Assembly: GCA_018813375.1 (NCBI GenBank)
Contig: JAHJBU010000002.1
Span: 1 to 31,974, forward strand
DNA from: Patescibacteria group bacterium
GTDB lineage: Bacteria; Patescibacteriota; Microgenomatia; UBA1400; PJMF01
Direction of reading: 5' to 3'
DNA length: 31,974 nucleotides
Part shown: one piece after another, positions 14,530 through 22,536 of the stretch
Layout of the letters: every line of letters begins with the position of its first letter
Position numbering within the stretch: position 1 is the stretch's first letter
Notes under the pieces: model-generated
What the model was told of the DNA's origin: nothing
The model's input: the letters and a program-made list of their open reading frames with translations, nothing else
The model's database searches: none
Translations under genes and position numbers: made by a program

Positions 14530-16185
14530 ATGACAGAAAATAAAGACAGACACATACCTCCTGATGGAGAAATTAAAATAATATATGGAGAATTTGAGAA
14601 GGAGAAATTAAAACCAATTGAAGCATCCGAGTCATGGTTAGAAGAATTTCAAATTCAGATTGAGCGGCATATTAAAGGTCAGCCAGAAGCTGTTTATGTC
14701 TGGGCAAATATTTTATCAAAGCTTAGAAAAAACTTTCCTATTATGGATCAAACTGGTCCACTAGCTGTTGCATTACATGTCGGTCCTTCTGGGGTTGGTA
14801 AAACAGAAACAGTTTATGCAGCAGCCCAAGTAGCATATGAAATGTTAGTAGATACGAATCCAGATCAAAAAAAGACACCGGAATTCAATAGAGGAAAAAT
14901 TATTAGAATTGATTTAGCTGAATTTTCAACAGGTTCTGGAACTGCCCGCTTGACGGGGGCTGACCCTGGGTACTTAGGATATAAAGATCAGGGAAAGTTA
15001 ACTAATAATAATTTATCGGCCTGCTCTTTTGATATTAGAGATACAGATGGCAATACATCGCCAGTAACTTTTATTTTATTTGATGAGATAGAAAAAGCTC
15101 ACCCAAATGTTATAAATCTTTTTTTAGGTATGCTTGACTATGGAACACTCACTCTTGGTACTGGAGACATAGTTAATATTCGTAACTGCGTAGTAATCTT
15201 TACATCTAACTTAGGAAATAAGGAAATTGAAAATACTAGCAACAGCGATGGCTTAACACAAAAAGAAAAAATGGAATTGAGAGCTGAAAAAGTCAGACAG
15301 GAGCTACCACCCGAGTTTCTTAGCAGAATCGAAAAAACAGAAGGTGGTATTGTTTATTTTAATGAGCTAGACATAGAAACAATAAAAAACATAGCTGTCT
15401 CTATATTTGAAAGACTTGAGTTATTTTACATAAACCATAATTATTTTTTTGATTTTAAACTAACAGATGTTGCTTTAAGTACTTTTGCAGCACAAGGTTA
15501 TTCTCCTAGCAAAGGTGTGAGGCCATTACAAAAACTAATTGAACAAGAAGTTATAAGAAAACTATCAAGTCTAGAACCAGGCTTATCTTATGATATTGTG
15601 GTTGATTTTAAAGATGATGAATTTATTATTTACTGCACTAAAGATCCAAAACAACATGAGCATCACAATGGTCAAAGTTTTAGTAATATTAGTGTAAACC
15701 CGGCTAGTGTTAGTGAATTTCAAACAGCAGTAGAATTAACTCTTAAAAAATGGAGGCAACAAGACGCAGGAAAAAAGGAAAGTGGTATAAAAGTATCTCT
15801 TGATAAGCTTAAAAGCCAATTTCCCATAAGCATAGAAATGCATTTGCTCAAAGACAACGAACGCCCGATTTTAAGAGCAGAAATAGCTTGCCCACAAACG
15901 ATTAATGTCGGCCAGTTAATTCGCAACTTAGTTGCTAACAATAGCTCAACTGTAGAAATGGAGCATAAAAATAATAAAATAGGTGTAATTAAATTTAACA
16001 ATCCTGAATTATGCGGTCTTACAGCTCGTATGGTGATTGATGAAAATACAAAAAGGATAATTTTTGTTTCTGAGCTAACAGAAAACCAAGCTAATATTTT
16101 GACTGCCAGCCCAGATCTTATAACTGCATATATAAAAGAGATTGAGAAAGCATTAAATGCGGCTTTAATAGCCACTAATTCTTGA
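14530..16185 (+). CDS. AAA+ ATPase, single ClpB-D2-like module with novel C-terminal region
   Basis: 551 aa. An N-terminal segment of about 80 residues contains HIKGQPEAV, the usual Clp lead-in. Then come Walker A GPSGVGKT (85-92), Walker B with FDE (about 184-186, LFDEIEKAHP), a sensor 1 TSN (about 225-227), an arginine-finger region PPEFLSRIEK, and a sensor-2 segment GYSPSKGVRPLQKLIEQE, all as in the second AAA module of ClpA/ClpB. No Clp N-domain, first AAA module or ClpP-docking IGF/IGL loop is seen. The last 165 residues match nothing I know. Expected to be a hexameric unfoldase or remodeller. A Shine-Dalgarno AAGGA lies 9 nt before the ATG, and the stop overlaps the TTG start of the next gene. 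Confidence 0.85.
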   Translation: MTENKDRHIPPDGEIKIIYGEFEKEKLKPIEASESWLEEFQIQIERHIKGQPEAVYVWANILSKLRKNFPIMDQTGPLAVALHVGPSGVGKTETVYAAAQVAYEMLVDTNPDQKKTPEFNRGKIIRIDLAEFSTGSGTARLTGADPGYLGYKDQGKLTNNNLSACSFDIRDTDGNTSPVTFILFDEIEKAHPNVINLFLGMLDYGTLTLGTGDIVNIRNCVVIFTSNLGNKEIENTSNSDGLTQKEKMELRAEKVRQELPPEFLSRIEKTEGGIVYFNELDIETIKNIAVSIFERLELFYINHNYFFDFKLTDVALSTFAAQGYSPSKGVRPLQKLIEQEVIRKLSSLEPGLSYDIVVDFKDDEFIIYCTKDPKQHEHHNGQSFSNISVNPASVSEFQTAVELTLKKWRQQDAGKKESGIKVSLDKLKSQFPISIEMHLLKDNERPILRAEIACPQTINVGQLIRNLVANNSSTVEMEHKNNKIGVIKFNNPELCGLTARMVIDENTKRIIFVSELTENQANILTASPDLITAYIKEIEKALNAALIATNS

Positions 16186-17192
16186 TTGACTATGAAAAAA
16201 ATCTTCCTTTCTATATGAATGAACAAGACAAATGTTTTCCTACACAAAATGCAATTGACGTTGCTAGTAAATTTGGCTTAGATGGTGAATTATTGTCTCA
16301 ATTAACCGATACAGCCATCCAGTTAGAGACTGGAGATATTGTTGATATAAAAACTTCGAAAACAGAAACAGGTTCTATTTGCAAAGTATGTCTTACACCG
16401 CTTGATACTGGCAATAGCACATGCTCAGCATGCGGGACACTAATTAATTTAGAAGATATCCACCAAGCAACGACTCCAGGATTTCATGAAGAAAATCTAG
16501 AAATATTTTTTAAGCATATACCATCACCAGCAGAAATTAAAAAATATTTCGATTCTATTTTACCAAAGAAATTTAATGAAATACCACATATGCTTTTAGC
16601 TGAAAGACAAGGTGCTGATTTCGACTTAATACTTGAACTTCTAGAACAATCACCCTCCAAAAGAAAGAGACACCCTGAAAATATTCGAATGTTTAACCTT
16701 ACAGCTCAAGTTGACTTCCATGAGATTGAGGTTGGAGACCTAACAAAATTTTCAGATAATCTTAAGCAAGTATTGCAAGAAATGGGTCTGGAACTCAAGC
16801 GCAACAATTTTGGTCTTTCTACAGAAATAGTACTTAATAGAACACAGGTTGGCTTGCGATCTAATATGCAGTCCGTAATAGAACATAACTTTCATAAAAG
16901 TATGTTTTTAGTTAGCAATCAGCTATGGAATGAACCGACTAGCAGCTTTTCGGAGCAAGAACTCAATGCTATATATTTTTTATACATCAAGGTTCTGATA
17001 AAAACCATTTCTGCTTTCTTAAAAAATAAGCCAGACAGCAATAAACAACAAAAAAGCATTGTGGAAACTCACCCCGCAGAACAGACGTACGCATCCTTAG
17101 CTAGTCAGCGTGCTGTTGATGAGAAGGTTGTTGCAAAAACCAACCCCAACGACAATCTCCACAACGTAAAAAAAAAGAGCATGTCCCTCTAG
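16182..17192 (+). CDS. Zinc-ribbon protein, upstream partner of a -1 frameshift
   Basis: 336 aa from the TTG at 16182, which overlaps the previous TGA (TTGA); the ATG at 16215 is an alternative. A four-cysteine zinc ribbon, CKVC at 67-70 and CSAC at 81-84, follows a helical N terminus. The rest is unfamiliar, with a predicted mixed domain (about 105-280) and a polar linker rich in Lys, Gln and Asn at the end. The gene ends shortly after a run of nine As: codons read AAA AAA AAG AGC, placing the heptamer A AAA AAG in phase at 17171-17177. The -1 frame is open through the next gene, so part of the product may continue as a fusion. Function is inferred only from the AAA+ partner. Confidence 0.7.
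   Translation: MIDYEKNLPFYMNEQDKCFPTQNAIDVASKFGLDGELLSQLTDTAIQLETGDIVDIKTSKTETGSICKVCLTPLDTGNSTCSACGTLINLEDIHQATTPGFHEENLEIFFKHIPSPAEIKKYFDSILPKKFNEIPHMLLAERQGADFDLILELLEQSPSKRKRHPENIRMFNLTAQVDFHEIEVGDLTKFSDNLKQVLQEMGLELKRNNFGLSTEIVLNRTQVGLRSNMQSVIEHNFHKSMFLVSNQLWNEPTSSFSEQELNAIYFLYIKVLIKTISAFLKNKPDSNKQQKSIVETHPAEQTYASLASQRAVDEKVVAKTNPNDNLHNVKKKSMSL
17168..17177 (+). promoter_or_regulatory. Slippery sequence A AAA AAG for -1 frameshifting
   Basis: Nine As followed by G, with A AAA AAG in the zero frame of the zinc-ribbon gene (17171-17177), the same heptamer used by bacterial dnaX. The -1 frame is open from 17123 through the stop at 18397. No clear stem-loop or nearby upstream Shine-Dalgarno stimulator is seen. 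Transcriptional slippage on A9, or an assembly indel, would look the same. Confidence 0.5.
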
Positions 17193-17242
17193 AAAAAGAA
17201 AAGACTAAAGAATACCTGCTTTATCTCGAGAGAGCTTCTCTT

Positions 17243-18397
17243 TTGCAAACAATATTCAGCTTATTAAGTTCGTATAGTTGGAGTGAAGAAAAATTTGATA
17301 CCATAATAAGTAAGTTAATAGAACAGCACCCTGACCAACAGTCTTTTTTAGAAACAACTCAAAAAATAGTTAAAAAAAGAGTTCTCCGCCACCAGCAGCA
17401 TCTTCGGGGTAACGATAGCCTAAAACAAGCACTAGGATACCACCTCCAATCTCTCCCCCAAATTTCCACCCATAGACTTAATCTATCATTAGCAGCTGGT
17501 TATGTTGTAAAAAATGACCGTTGGGGTGGCTACTGCTATATGTTCCCAAATCATCACACTAATAAAACAAACAAAAATACATTGATATTTACTAATTCTA
17601 AATCTAGAAAAGATCACTTGCCTCACGAAAAACAACATGCAATTTATTTTACTCTAATAGAAATATTTGCGTATTTAGAAAAGAATAATCTTATGCACTC
17701 AGGAGAGTGGAGCAATGGTACTATTGCTCGATTTACCAGAGATGAAATCGCTGAATATTTAAAATCCCAAAAGATGGATGAGCGCTTTTGGCAAATAGTA
17801 ATAAATAGCGCACTCTCACATGCCAAAAACGAAATTTTGGTTAGAAATGGATTACTACCCGAAACAGGAAGTTATCATGAATTTAAAAAAATTATTAATT
17901 TGCTTGAAATAAAAAATGCAAGGGTTGATAAAAAACAAGCACAAGAAAAATATGAGCAATTTATTTATAATGCAGAGCAATCTTATAGAGTTATCAGAAA
18001 TTGTTACCAAGCTTTTGGGCTTAATCAAAGGTTGCATAATTTAAATTATCATCTGGCTCAGATTAACATCAGAGACTGGCAAAAATCAGCTGTTTTCACA
18101 GAAGCATCATCTTTAATTGATGTAAGAAATGAGATTAAAAAAACAAACAAATCAATTTTATTTGCAATAGTTAAATCTGTATTTAGAGGGAATGGCTGTA
18201 CTCAAAATGCTCTTGCTCTTTTTAATGAATTAAGAAAAATTAAAAACGATTTTTACACAGAGTGTAGAAATAATCAAGAAAATGAGTTATTTTCTATCAT
18301 TAAAAAGCACTCTGATATTGTTAATAAATTAACGCAAAAATTTATAAAATATAAAAATAACTTACTAAAAATCAACCCTACCACACCTCATATATAA
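17243..18397 (+). CDS. HExxH-motif protein, putative zinc metalloprotease
   Basis: 384 aa if started at the TTG at 17243, but coding character begins earlier: the frame is open from 17123 and reads KKKEHVPLEKEKTKEYLLYL before the TTG, with no Shine-Dalgarno, so it is probably the C-terminal part of a frameshift fusion with the zinc-ribbon protein. HEKQH (residues 128-132, 17624-17638) in LPHEKQHAIYFTLIE has the zincin metalloprotease form, with a hydrophobic helix around it. The third zinc ligand is not certain. The last 180 residues are helical and basic, with no membrane segment. No known peptidase family is recognised. The AAA+ gene nearby suggests an unfoldase-protease pair. Confidence 0.65.
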   Translation: MQTIFSLLSSYSWSEEKFDTIISKLIEQHPDQQSFLETTQKIVKKRVLRHQQHLRGNDSLKQALGYHLQSLPQISTHRLNLSLAAGYVVKNDRWGGYCYMFPNHHTNKTNKNTLIFTNSKSRKDHLPHEKQHAIYFTLIEIFAYLEKNNLMHSGEWSNGTIARFTRDEIAEYLKSQKMDERFWQIVINSALSHAKNEILVRNGLLPETGSYHEFKKIINLLEIKNARVDKKQAQEKYEQFIYNAEQSYRVIRNCYQAFGLNQRLHNLNYHLAQINIRDWQKSAVFTEASSLIDVRNEIKKTNKSILFAIVKSVFRGNGCTQNALALFNELRKIKNDFYTECRNNQENELFSIIKKHSDIVNKLTQKFIKYKNNLLKINPTTPHI

Positions 18398-18449
18398 TAG
18401 AAGCAGGCTTCTCACGCTAACTTAAGTAGTTAATAACTTGCACTTCATC

Positions 18450-18458
18450 TGCTAGAAT
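18450..18458 (+). promoter_or_regulatory. Extended -10 (TGCTAGAAT), leaderless DUF5654 gene
   Basis: TGC plus TAGAAT (18453-18458) ends exactly 6 nt before the ATG at 18465. Only a weak -35 is present. Confidence 0.55.
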
Positions 18459-18464
18459 AACCCT

Positions 18465-18764
18465 ATGGCAAAAATCGAAACTCCTAGTAATTCTAAAGAT
18501 CTGCCTGTGGCAGTAATTAAAAATGTGATCTCATTGGCTACTAGCGGCTTTGGATTAGTTGTTGCTTTAGCCTGGAATGAAGTCATTAAAAAAACTGTTG
18601 AAGAATATATTGACCCTTGGCTAGGAAAAAGTGGTGGCATAGTCTCAATGTTAATATATGCCATAGTAATTACACTGCTGGCAGTGTTTGTGACAATGCA
18701 ATTAGCACAGTTGCAAAGAAAATTTGAGGAGCTAAGCGAAAAATTTAACCGAGAAAAAAAGTAA
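18465..18764 (+). CDS. DUF5654 family small membrane protein
   Basis: 99 aa with two hydrophobic helices (about 20-42 and 62-82). The first carries the family-type ALAWNEVIK stretch, followed by a short loop with DPWLGKSGG and a charged coiled-coil-like tail (LQRKFEELSEKFNREKK). DUF5654 proteins are found in CPR bacteria and archaea; function unknown. Single-gene unit with its own extended -10 promoter and a predicted leaderless start. Confidence 0.8.
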   Translation: MAKIETPSNSKDLPVAVIKNVISLATSGFGLVVALAWNEVIKKTVEEYIDPWLGKSGGIVSMLIYAIVITLLAVFVTMQLAQLQRKFEELSEKFNREKK

Positions 18765-18781
18765 CATCACTAAAATTAAGC

Positions 18782-18845
18782 TTGACTTCCTATTAATTTT
18801 ATATTAGATTATTAACAATAATGTTAATGTTTTAATATAAAATGT
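18782..18845 (+). promoter_or_regulatory. Promoter and repeat element before the AbiE module
   Basis: TTGACT (18782-18787), 17 bp, TAGATT (18805-18810). A 22-base AT-rich element at 18824-18845 ends in the start codon and recurs exactly at 24717-24738 before another winged-helix gene. Confidence 0.45.
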
Positions 18846-19513
18846 CAAAATTACTTAATCAGCTAACTTCTCTGCCATATTTCACAGCTCAGGCTGTGAT
18901 GCAACTTTCAGATAACACGCCAAAAAGTGTATTAGTGATGTTGTCTCGTTTGGTTAAACAAAACAAAATTATTCGTCTCAAAAAAGGTTACTACCAAACT
19001 TACGAATTTTATCTCATTCATCATCGAGAGCTTTACTTTAAAAACTTAATAAGCAATATTATTCAGCCTTATTCATACTTATCAAAAGAATATGTCTTGC
19101 AACAGAATCAAGTATTAACCGAAGTCACCCACCCAGTTACAGCAGTAACTAGTAAAAATACTCAAAGCATCAATAATCCAATTGCAATTTTTGATTATTT
19201 TCACCTGCAAGAAAATCTTTACGATGGCTATAAAATCACTTATCATCACAATATTGCTTGTGCTAAAGCTAACATTAGCAAAGCACTGTTTGATTATCTG
19301 TACTTTCGTTCTGTTCCTGATTTACTACTAAAAACCAGCTCGCTTATAGAAGAGTTGCGTCTTAATCTAGAAAATTTTACAGTTTTAGACTGGAAATTAT
19401 TTGAAAAATATGTAATTCAAGCTGACTCTAAAAAGATGTCAGCTATACTAAATAATATAAAAAAACATTTATACCCGAAGGGCACAGGTGAAAAATATTA
19501 TTCAGGAGCTTAG
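18842..19513 (+). CDS. AbiEi-type antitoxin/regulator
   Basis: 223 aa. The N terminus is a winged helix (FTAQAVMQLSDNTPKSVLVMLSRLVKQNKIIRLKKGYYQ) of the kind found in AbiEi-like antitoxins and type IV toxin-antitoxin regulators. The C-terminal two thirds match the general AbiEi shape (LISNIIQPYSYLSKEYVLQ and later helical segments). It should repress its own promoter and counter the nucleotidyltransferase encoded next. It overlaps the toxin gene by 26 bases. Assignment rests on the domain pattern and the partner. Confidence 0.82.
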   Translation: MSKLLNQLTSLPYFTAQAVMQLSDNTPKSVLVMLSRLVKQNKIIRLKKGYYQTYEFYLIHHRELYFKNLISNIIQPYSYLSKEYVLQQNQVLTEVTHPVTAVTSKNTQSINNPIAIFDYFHLQENLYDGYKITYHHNIACAKANISKALFDYLYFRSVPDLLLKTSSLIEELRLNLENFTVLDWKLFEKYVIQADSKKMSAILNNIKKHLYPKGTGEKYYSGA

Positions 19514-20324
19514 ACTACACCTAGATAATTCCAAATCTAAAGACCCTGAAACACTACGGGTGATGGCTAAAGAGTATTTGCAATCATATGCTCTTGGATT
19601 TATTTACAACCACTCTCGATATAAAAAACTAGCTTTTTATGGTGGGACTTGCGCCAAAATAGTTTATGGTCTTAACCGTCTTTCAGAAGATATTGACCTA
19701 GACAACCATGCCAAAATTGATTTAACACACCTAGGACAAGACCTACAAGATTTATTTACTGGCAAACTCCAAATTGACAACACTTATGTGCATACTCAAG
19801 GTGGTGAGCTAGGTATCAAACGCTGGACAGTCAGGCTACCAGTGCTTTATCAGCTTAAACTCTCACCTCTAAAAAATGAAAAATTGCACTTAAAAATTGA
19901 AGTTAGTCATCACCAGCAACTTGCCAATCGTATTCAAACTCCAGTTAATGTCCACAACCAAAGTTTTGTTGCCACCCACTACGACCTGCCTTCACTGATG
20001 GCGGGCAAAATGATTGCTTGTCTGGAAAGAGTATTTAAAAAATCTACTACTAATATTCAAGTTAGGGGCCGTGATTATTATGATCTTATTTGGTACATGC
20101 AACAGCAAATACAACCACTGGAAGAAAAAATAAAAGCTGAGAGTCAGGGTGAGCTGTCGGTAAAAGCAGCTTTTGAAAAGCTTGACGAAAAAGTAAAAAA
20201 ACTAAATAAAAAAGACTTAGCTGCAGATCTAGTGGCGTTTTTTGATAATCGAGTTTTTATTGATACTTGGCTGGATAATTTTCAGGAGTTTTTCCAGAGG
20301 TATGCGGAGTTTTACTTGAACTAA
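19488..20324 (+). CDS. AbiEii/AbiGii-type nucleotidyltransferase toxin
   Basis: 278 aa from a GTG at 19488 overlapping the antitoxin gene. The nucleotidyltransferase signature appears as FYGGTCAKIVYGLNRLSEDIDLD (GG..x..SxDxD), followed by LKIEVSH with a further acidic residue and the family's DLPSLMAGKMIACLERV and RGRDYYDLIWYM blocks. AbiEii toxins modify nucleic acids, in studied cases adding nucleotides to tRNA, causing growth arrest and phage abortive infection. It converges on nnrD with only 4 bases between them. Confidence 0.92.
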   Translation: MKNIIQELRLHLDNSKSKDPETLRVMAKEYLQSYALGFIYNHSRYKKLAFYGGTCAKIVYGLNRLSEDIDLDNHAKIDLTHLGQDLQDLFTGKLQIDNTYVHTQGGELGIKRWTVRLPVLYQLKLSPLKNEKLHLKIEVSHHQQLANRIQTPVNVHNQSFVATHYDLPSLMAGKMIACLERVFKKSTTNIQVRGRDYYDLIWYMQQQIQPLEEKIKAESQGELSVKAAFEKLDEKVKKLNKKDLAADLVAFFDNRVFIDTWLDNFQEFFQRYAEFYLN

Positions 20325-20328
20325 AACC

Positions 20329-21096
20329 TTATTTTTTCAACACCCCCCACAGCACCTTTGGCACTTCATCCACTAAATCACTGGCATTAAAATATGGCCC
20401 CGTGCGGTGATACAAAGACTCACCGGCTTTTTTATTAATAAAACTCGCCACCACAGCAGAAGCAACAGCATCATGGGTACAATAAAGCGCAGCCACCAAT
20501 CCCGCCAGCACATCACCAGTTCCGCCTTTAGTCATGCCTGCATTACCTCCTTCAATCTCAATAATTTTATCTTGAGTAAAAACTTGATCAACCGGGCCTT
20601 TAAGCAATAACGTGGGCTGGCTAATGCCCGCCAACCGCCCAAACTCCTTTTGGTGAGGAGTAATAATATGATTAGAATTTAATAAAGCTGGATCTACCAT
20701 TTGTAATGCACCAGCATCAACTACCCATTTTTTATCTGGATATTTTGACAATAAATCATTCACAATCGCCGCGGTCTTTTTATCCCGCTCCATTCCCGGA
20801 CCAATTAATGTACAGTCGGCTTCCTGGATATAATAATCTAAACTTACTCGTGGCACTACAATTCCATTCCAAAAACTAGCCTTAGCTTCTTTCACTAGCT
20901 CATTATTTGACGGCACTGATGAATAAAACACCATGTCCACAAATTTGCTGGCAAGATCTAAGCTCCATTTACTGGCAGCGTGAAATAAATCGCTGCCTCC
21001 AATAATTAATAGCTTGCCATTTTGACCCTTATGAGAGTCAGGCGCAGGTAGCTTAATTTGATCTAGATAGTGGCGAATGTCTTTAGGAATTCTCAT
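20329..21096 (-). CDS. nnrD: ADP/ATP-dependent NAD(P)H-hydrate dehydratase
   Basis: 255 aa from the ATG at 21096; the frame is open to 21147 within recF. Repairs hydrated NAD(P)H. Ribokinase-like fold: GKLLIIGGSDLFHAA near the N terminus, CTLIGPGMERD, KKWVVDAGAL, ITPHQKEFGRLAG and the catalytic-region GNAGMTKGGTGDVLAGLVAAL. The epimerase half (NnrE), fused in many bacteria, is absent, so this is the stand-alone kinase-like form. It overlaps the 3' end of recF by 14 bases and shares its transcript. Confidence 0.88.
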   Translation of the reverse strand: MRIPKDIRHYLDQIKLPAPDSHKGQNGKLLIIGGSDLFHAASKWSLDLASKFVDMVFYSSVPSNNELVKEAKASFWNGIVVPRVSLDYYIQEADCTLIGPGMERDKKTAAIVNDLLSKYPDKKWVVDAGALQMVDPALLNSNHIITPHQKEFGRLAGISQPTLLLKGPVDQVFTQDKIIEIEGGNAGMTKGGTGDVLAGLVAALYCTHDAVASAVVASFINKKAGESLYHRTGPYFNASDLVDEVPKVLWGVLKK

Positions 21097-22204
21097 TAAG
21101 TTTGATAATAACAGATGTGCTCTGATGTTGGTGGATCTCTTGAGCAATTTCTAGAGAAGCAGTAGTAATAATAGTTTGATTGCCATCTAATAAATTTAAA
21201 ACCAATTGCTGATGATTGTCATCTAACTCAGACAAAACATCATCTAATAAAAGCACTGGTTTCTCCTGAGTTTCATGCTCTAAAAAAGCCAATTCGCAAG
21301 TTTTCAGCCACAACACCCCCATACGTTGCTGGCCACGCGAGCCGTAGAGTGCAATGTCTCGGCGCTCTTCACCACTAGCTTCTGTTTCGACTGCTAATTT
21401 GATTATTAAGTCATCTTTATGCGGGCCAATCAAAGTATGCCCAGCGACAATTTCACGATCAGCATATTTTTCCATCCGCTCTTGTGTCATAAACGAAGCA
21501 TCATACTCCACACTAAAAGGCACTGGAAAATCAACTGATTTAAAAAACTCTAAAAACTGCTGACGTTTTTCCTGAATAATCTGACCATGCTTGAGCACAG
21601 TCAAAGTCCAGAAAGTCAATGCACTGCGCGACATCTCGCCTTCACGGATTTGAGTTAAAAGCCGATTGCGTCTTAATAAAGCCTTGTTATAAGTATTAAT
21701 CGCCCGCAAATATTCACGATTAATTAGGCTCAATGGTACATCCATAAAATCACGACGGCGACGTTTAGAGCCCTCAATAAGGCGCATGTCTTCAGGACGA
21801 AACACCACAGTTAAAAGCTGACCCACAAATTTTCTTTTAGCCCGCCTTGTGTCATTGATAGAAAAAATTCTTTTTTGAACCCGCTTGCCCTGCACTTCGC
21901 CTCTAGTCAAAATTACTTCTAAATCAATTTCGTCATCGTTGGTTCCCTCACTAGTGCCACCGCTTGTTCCGCCATTTGTTTGTACTTTTCCTTTAATTCG
22001 CGCTAGCTGCGCCTCAAACTCAATCATCTGCTCAATTTTAGTAGCGCGGAAACTATCACCACTAGCCAATAAGTGAATTGCTTCGATAATAGAGGTTTTA
22101 CCAGCGGCGTTGGGACCGACCAGAATAGTGGTTGGCTGTTTAAATTTAATTGTCTTAGTATTGTAATTGCGGAAATGAGCCAATGAAAGCTGGTTTAGTT
22201 GCAT
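21083..22204 (-). CDS. recF: DNA replication and repair protein RecF
   Basis: 373 aa SMC-like ATPase that helps load RecA at single-strand gaps. The N terminus LNQLSLAHFRNYNTKTI is characteristic. Walker A is GPNAAGKTS (about 30-38), the ABC signature YGSRGQQRMG, and Walker B/D-loop PVLLLDDVLSELDD. A short Gly/Ser/Thr-rich insert (TNGGTSGGTSEGTND) follows the first strands and is not typical. Unlike many bacteria, dnaN is not adjacent. TGTTAGAAT ends 7 nt before the ATG, inside the gap to the MNT gene, so recF has its own leaderless promoter. Confidence 0.96.
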   Translation of the reverse strand: MQLNQLSLAHFRNYNTKTIKFKQPTTILVGPNAAGKTSIIEAIHLLASGDSFRATKIEQMIEFEAQLARIKGKVQTNGGTSGGTSEGTNDDEIDLEVILTRGEVQGKRVQKRIFSINDTRRAKRKFVGQLLTVVFRPEDMRLIEGSKRRRRDFMDVPLSLINREYLRAINTYNKALLRRNRLLTQIREGEMSRSALTFWTLTVLKHGQIIQEKRQQFLEFFKSVDFPVPFSVEYDASFMTQERMEKYADREIVAGHTLIGPHKDDLIIKLAVETEASGEERRDIALYGSRGQQRMGVLWLKTCELAFLEHETQEKPVLLLDDVLSELDDNHQQLVLNLLDGNQTIITTASLEIAQEIHQHQSTSVIIKLNENS

Positions 22205-22211
22205 TGGCTGT

Positions 22212-22220
22212 ATTCTAACA
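22212..22220 (-). promoter_or_regulatory. Extended -10 (TGTTAGAAT) of recF
   Basis: On the minus strand TGT plus TAGAAT (box 22212-22217) ends 7 nt before the recF ATG at 22204. It fits in the 17-bp gap behind the MNT gene. Confidence 0.55.
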
Positions 22221-22221
22221 G

Positions 22222-22536
22222 TTAAATTCTGATCCCATATTTTTTAATCTCCGCTACTAGCGGATCGTAGGGGTTGGCAAATTCTTCTGGAGAAAATAGG
22301 TGAAGCTCAAAACTGTCATTAATTTTCATGCCTAATTTCACAATTTTTTTTCTCTTATCCCAATAATTTTGATTTAAGCCAGCAGATACTACAGCAACAT
22401 CAATATCGCTATATTCTTTTTGCTTACCACTAACTTGAGAGCCAAAGAGCCAAACTCCATCTGTTGGAGAGATATCCTCAATAGCTTCTTTAAGTTCTTG
22501 AAGTTCTTGCTCTATTTGCTGTAATCTTTGATCCAT
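22222..22536 (-). CDS. MNT-type nucleotidyltransferase (antitoxin of HEPN pair)
   Basis: 104 aa from the ATG at 22536. A short coiled-coil lead (QRLQQIEQELQELKEAIED) precedes the minimal nucleotidyltransferase motif GSQVSGKQKEYSDIDVAV (GSx..SDxDV), and a third acidic position follows in FELHLF. In HEPN/MNT modules this protein neutralises the HEPN RNase, in some cases by AMPylating it. The gene overlaps the HEPN gene by 25 bases and ends 17 bases before recF. Confidence 0.88.
   Translation of the reverse strand: MDQRLQQIEQELQELKEAIEDISPTDGVWLFGSQVSGKQKEYSDIDVAVVSAGLNQNYWDKRKKIVKLGMKINDSFELHLFSPEEFANPYDPLVAEIKKYGIRI

Noticed and set aside
16183..16185. TGA read as glycine (Gracilibacteria/Absconditabacteria code)
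   Set aside because: TGA ends several genes with correct family lengths and start/stop overlaps (for example TTGA and ATGA junctions), so it is a stop here.
15720..16247. 175-aa minus-strand ORF opposite the AAA+ gene
   Set aside because: It is antisense to the AAA+ C-terminal region, without its own promoter or motif; a shadow frame.
18397..18420. Terminator after the AAA+ operon (AGAAGC...GCTTCT)
   Set aside because: The stem is only 6 bp with a 2-nt loop and no T-tract follows, so I do not call it a terminator.
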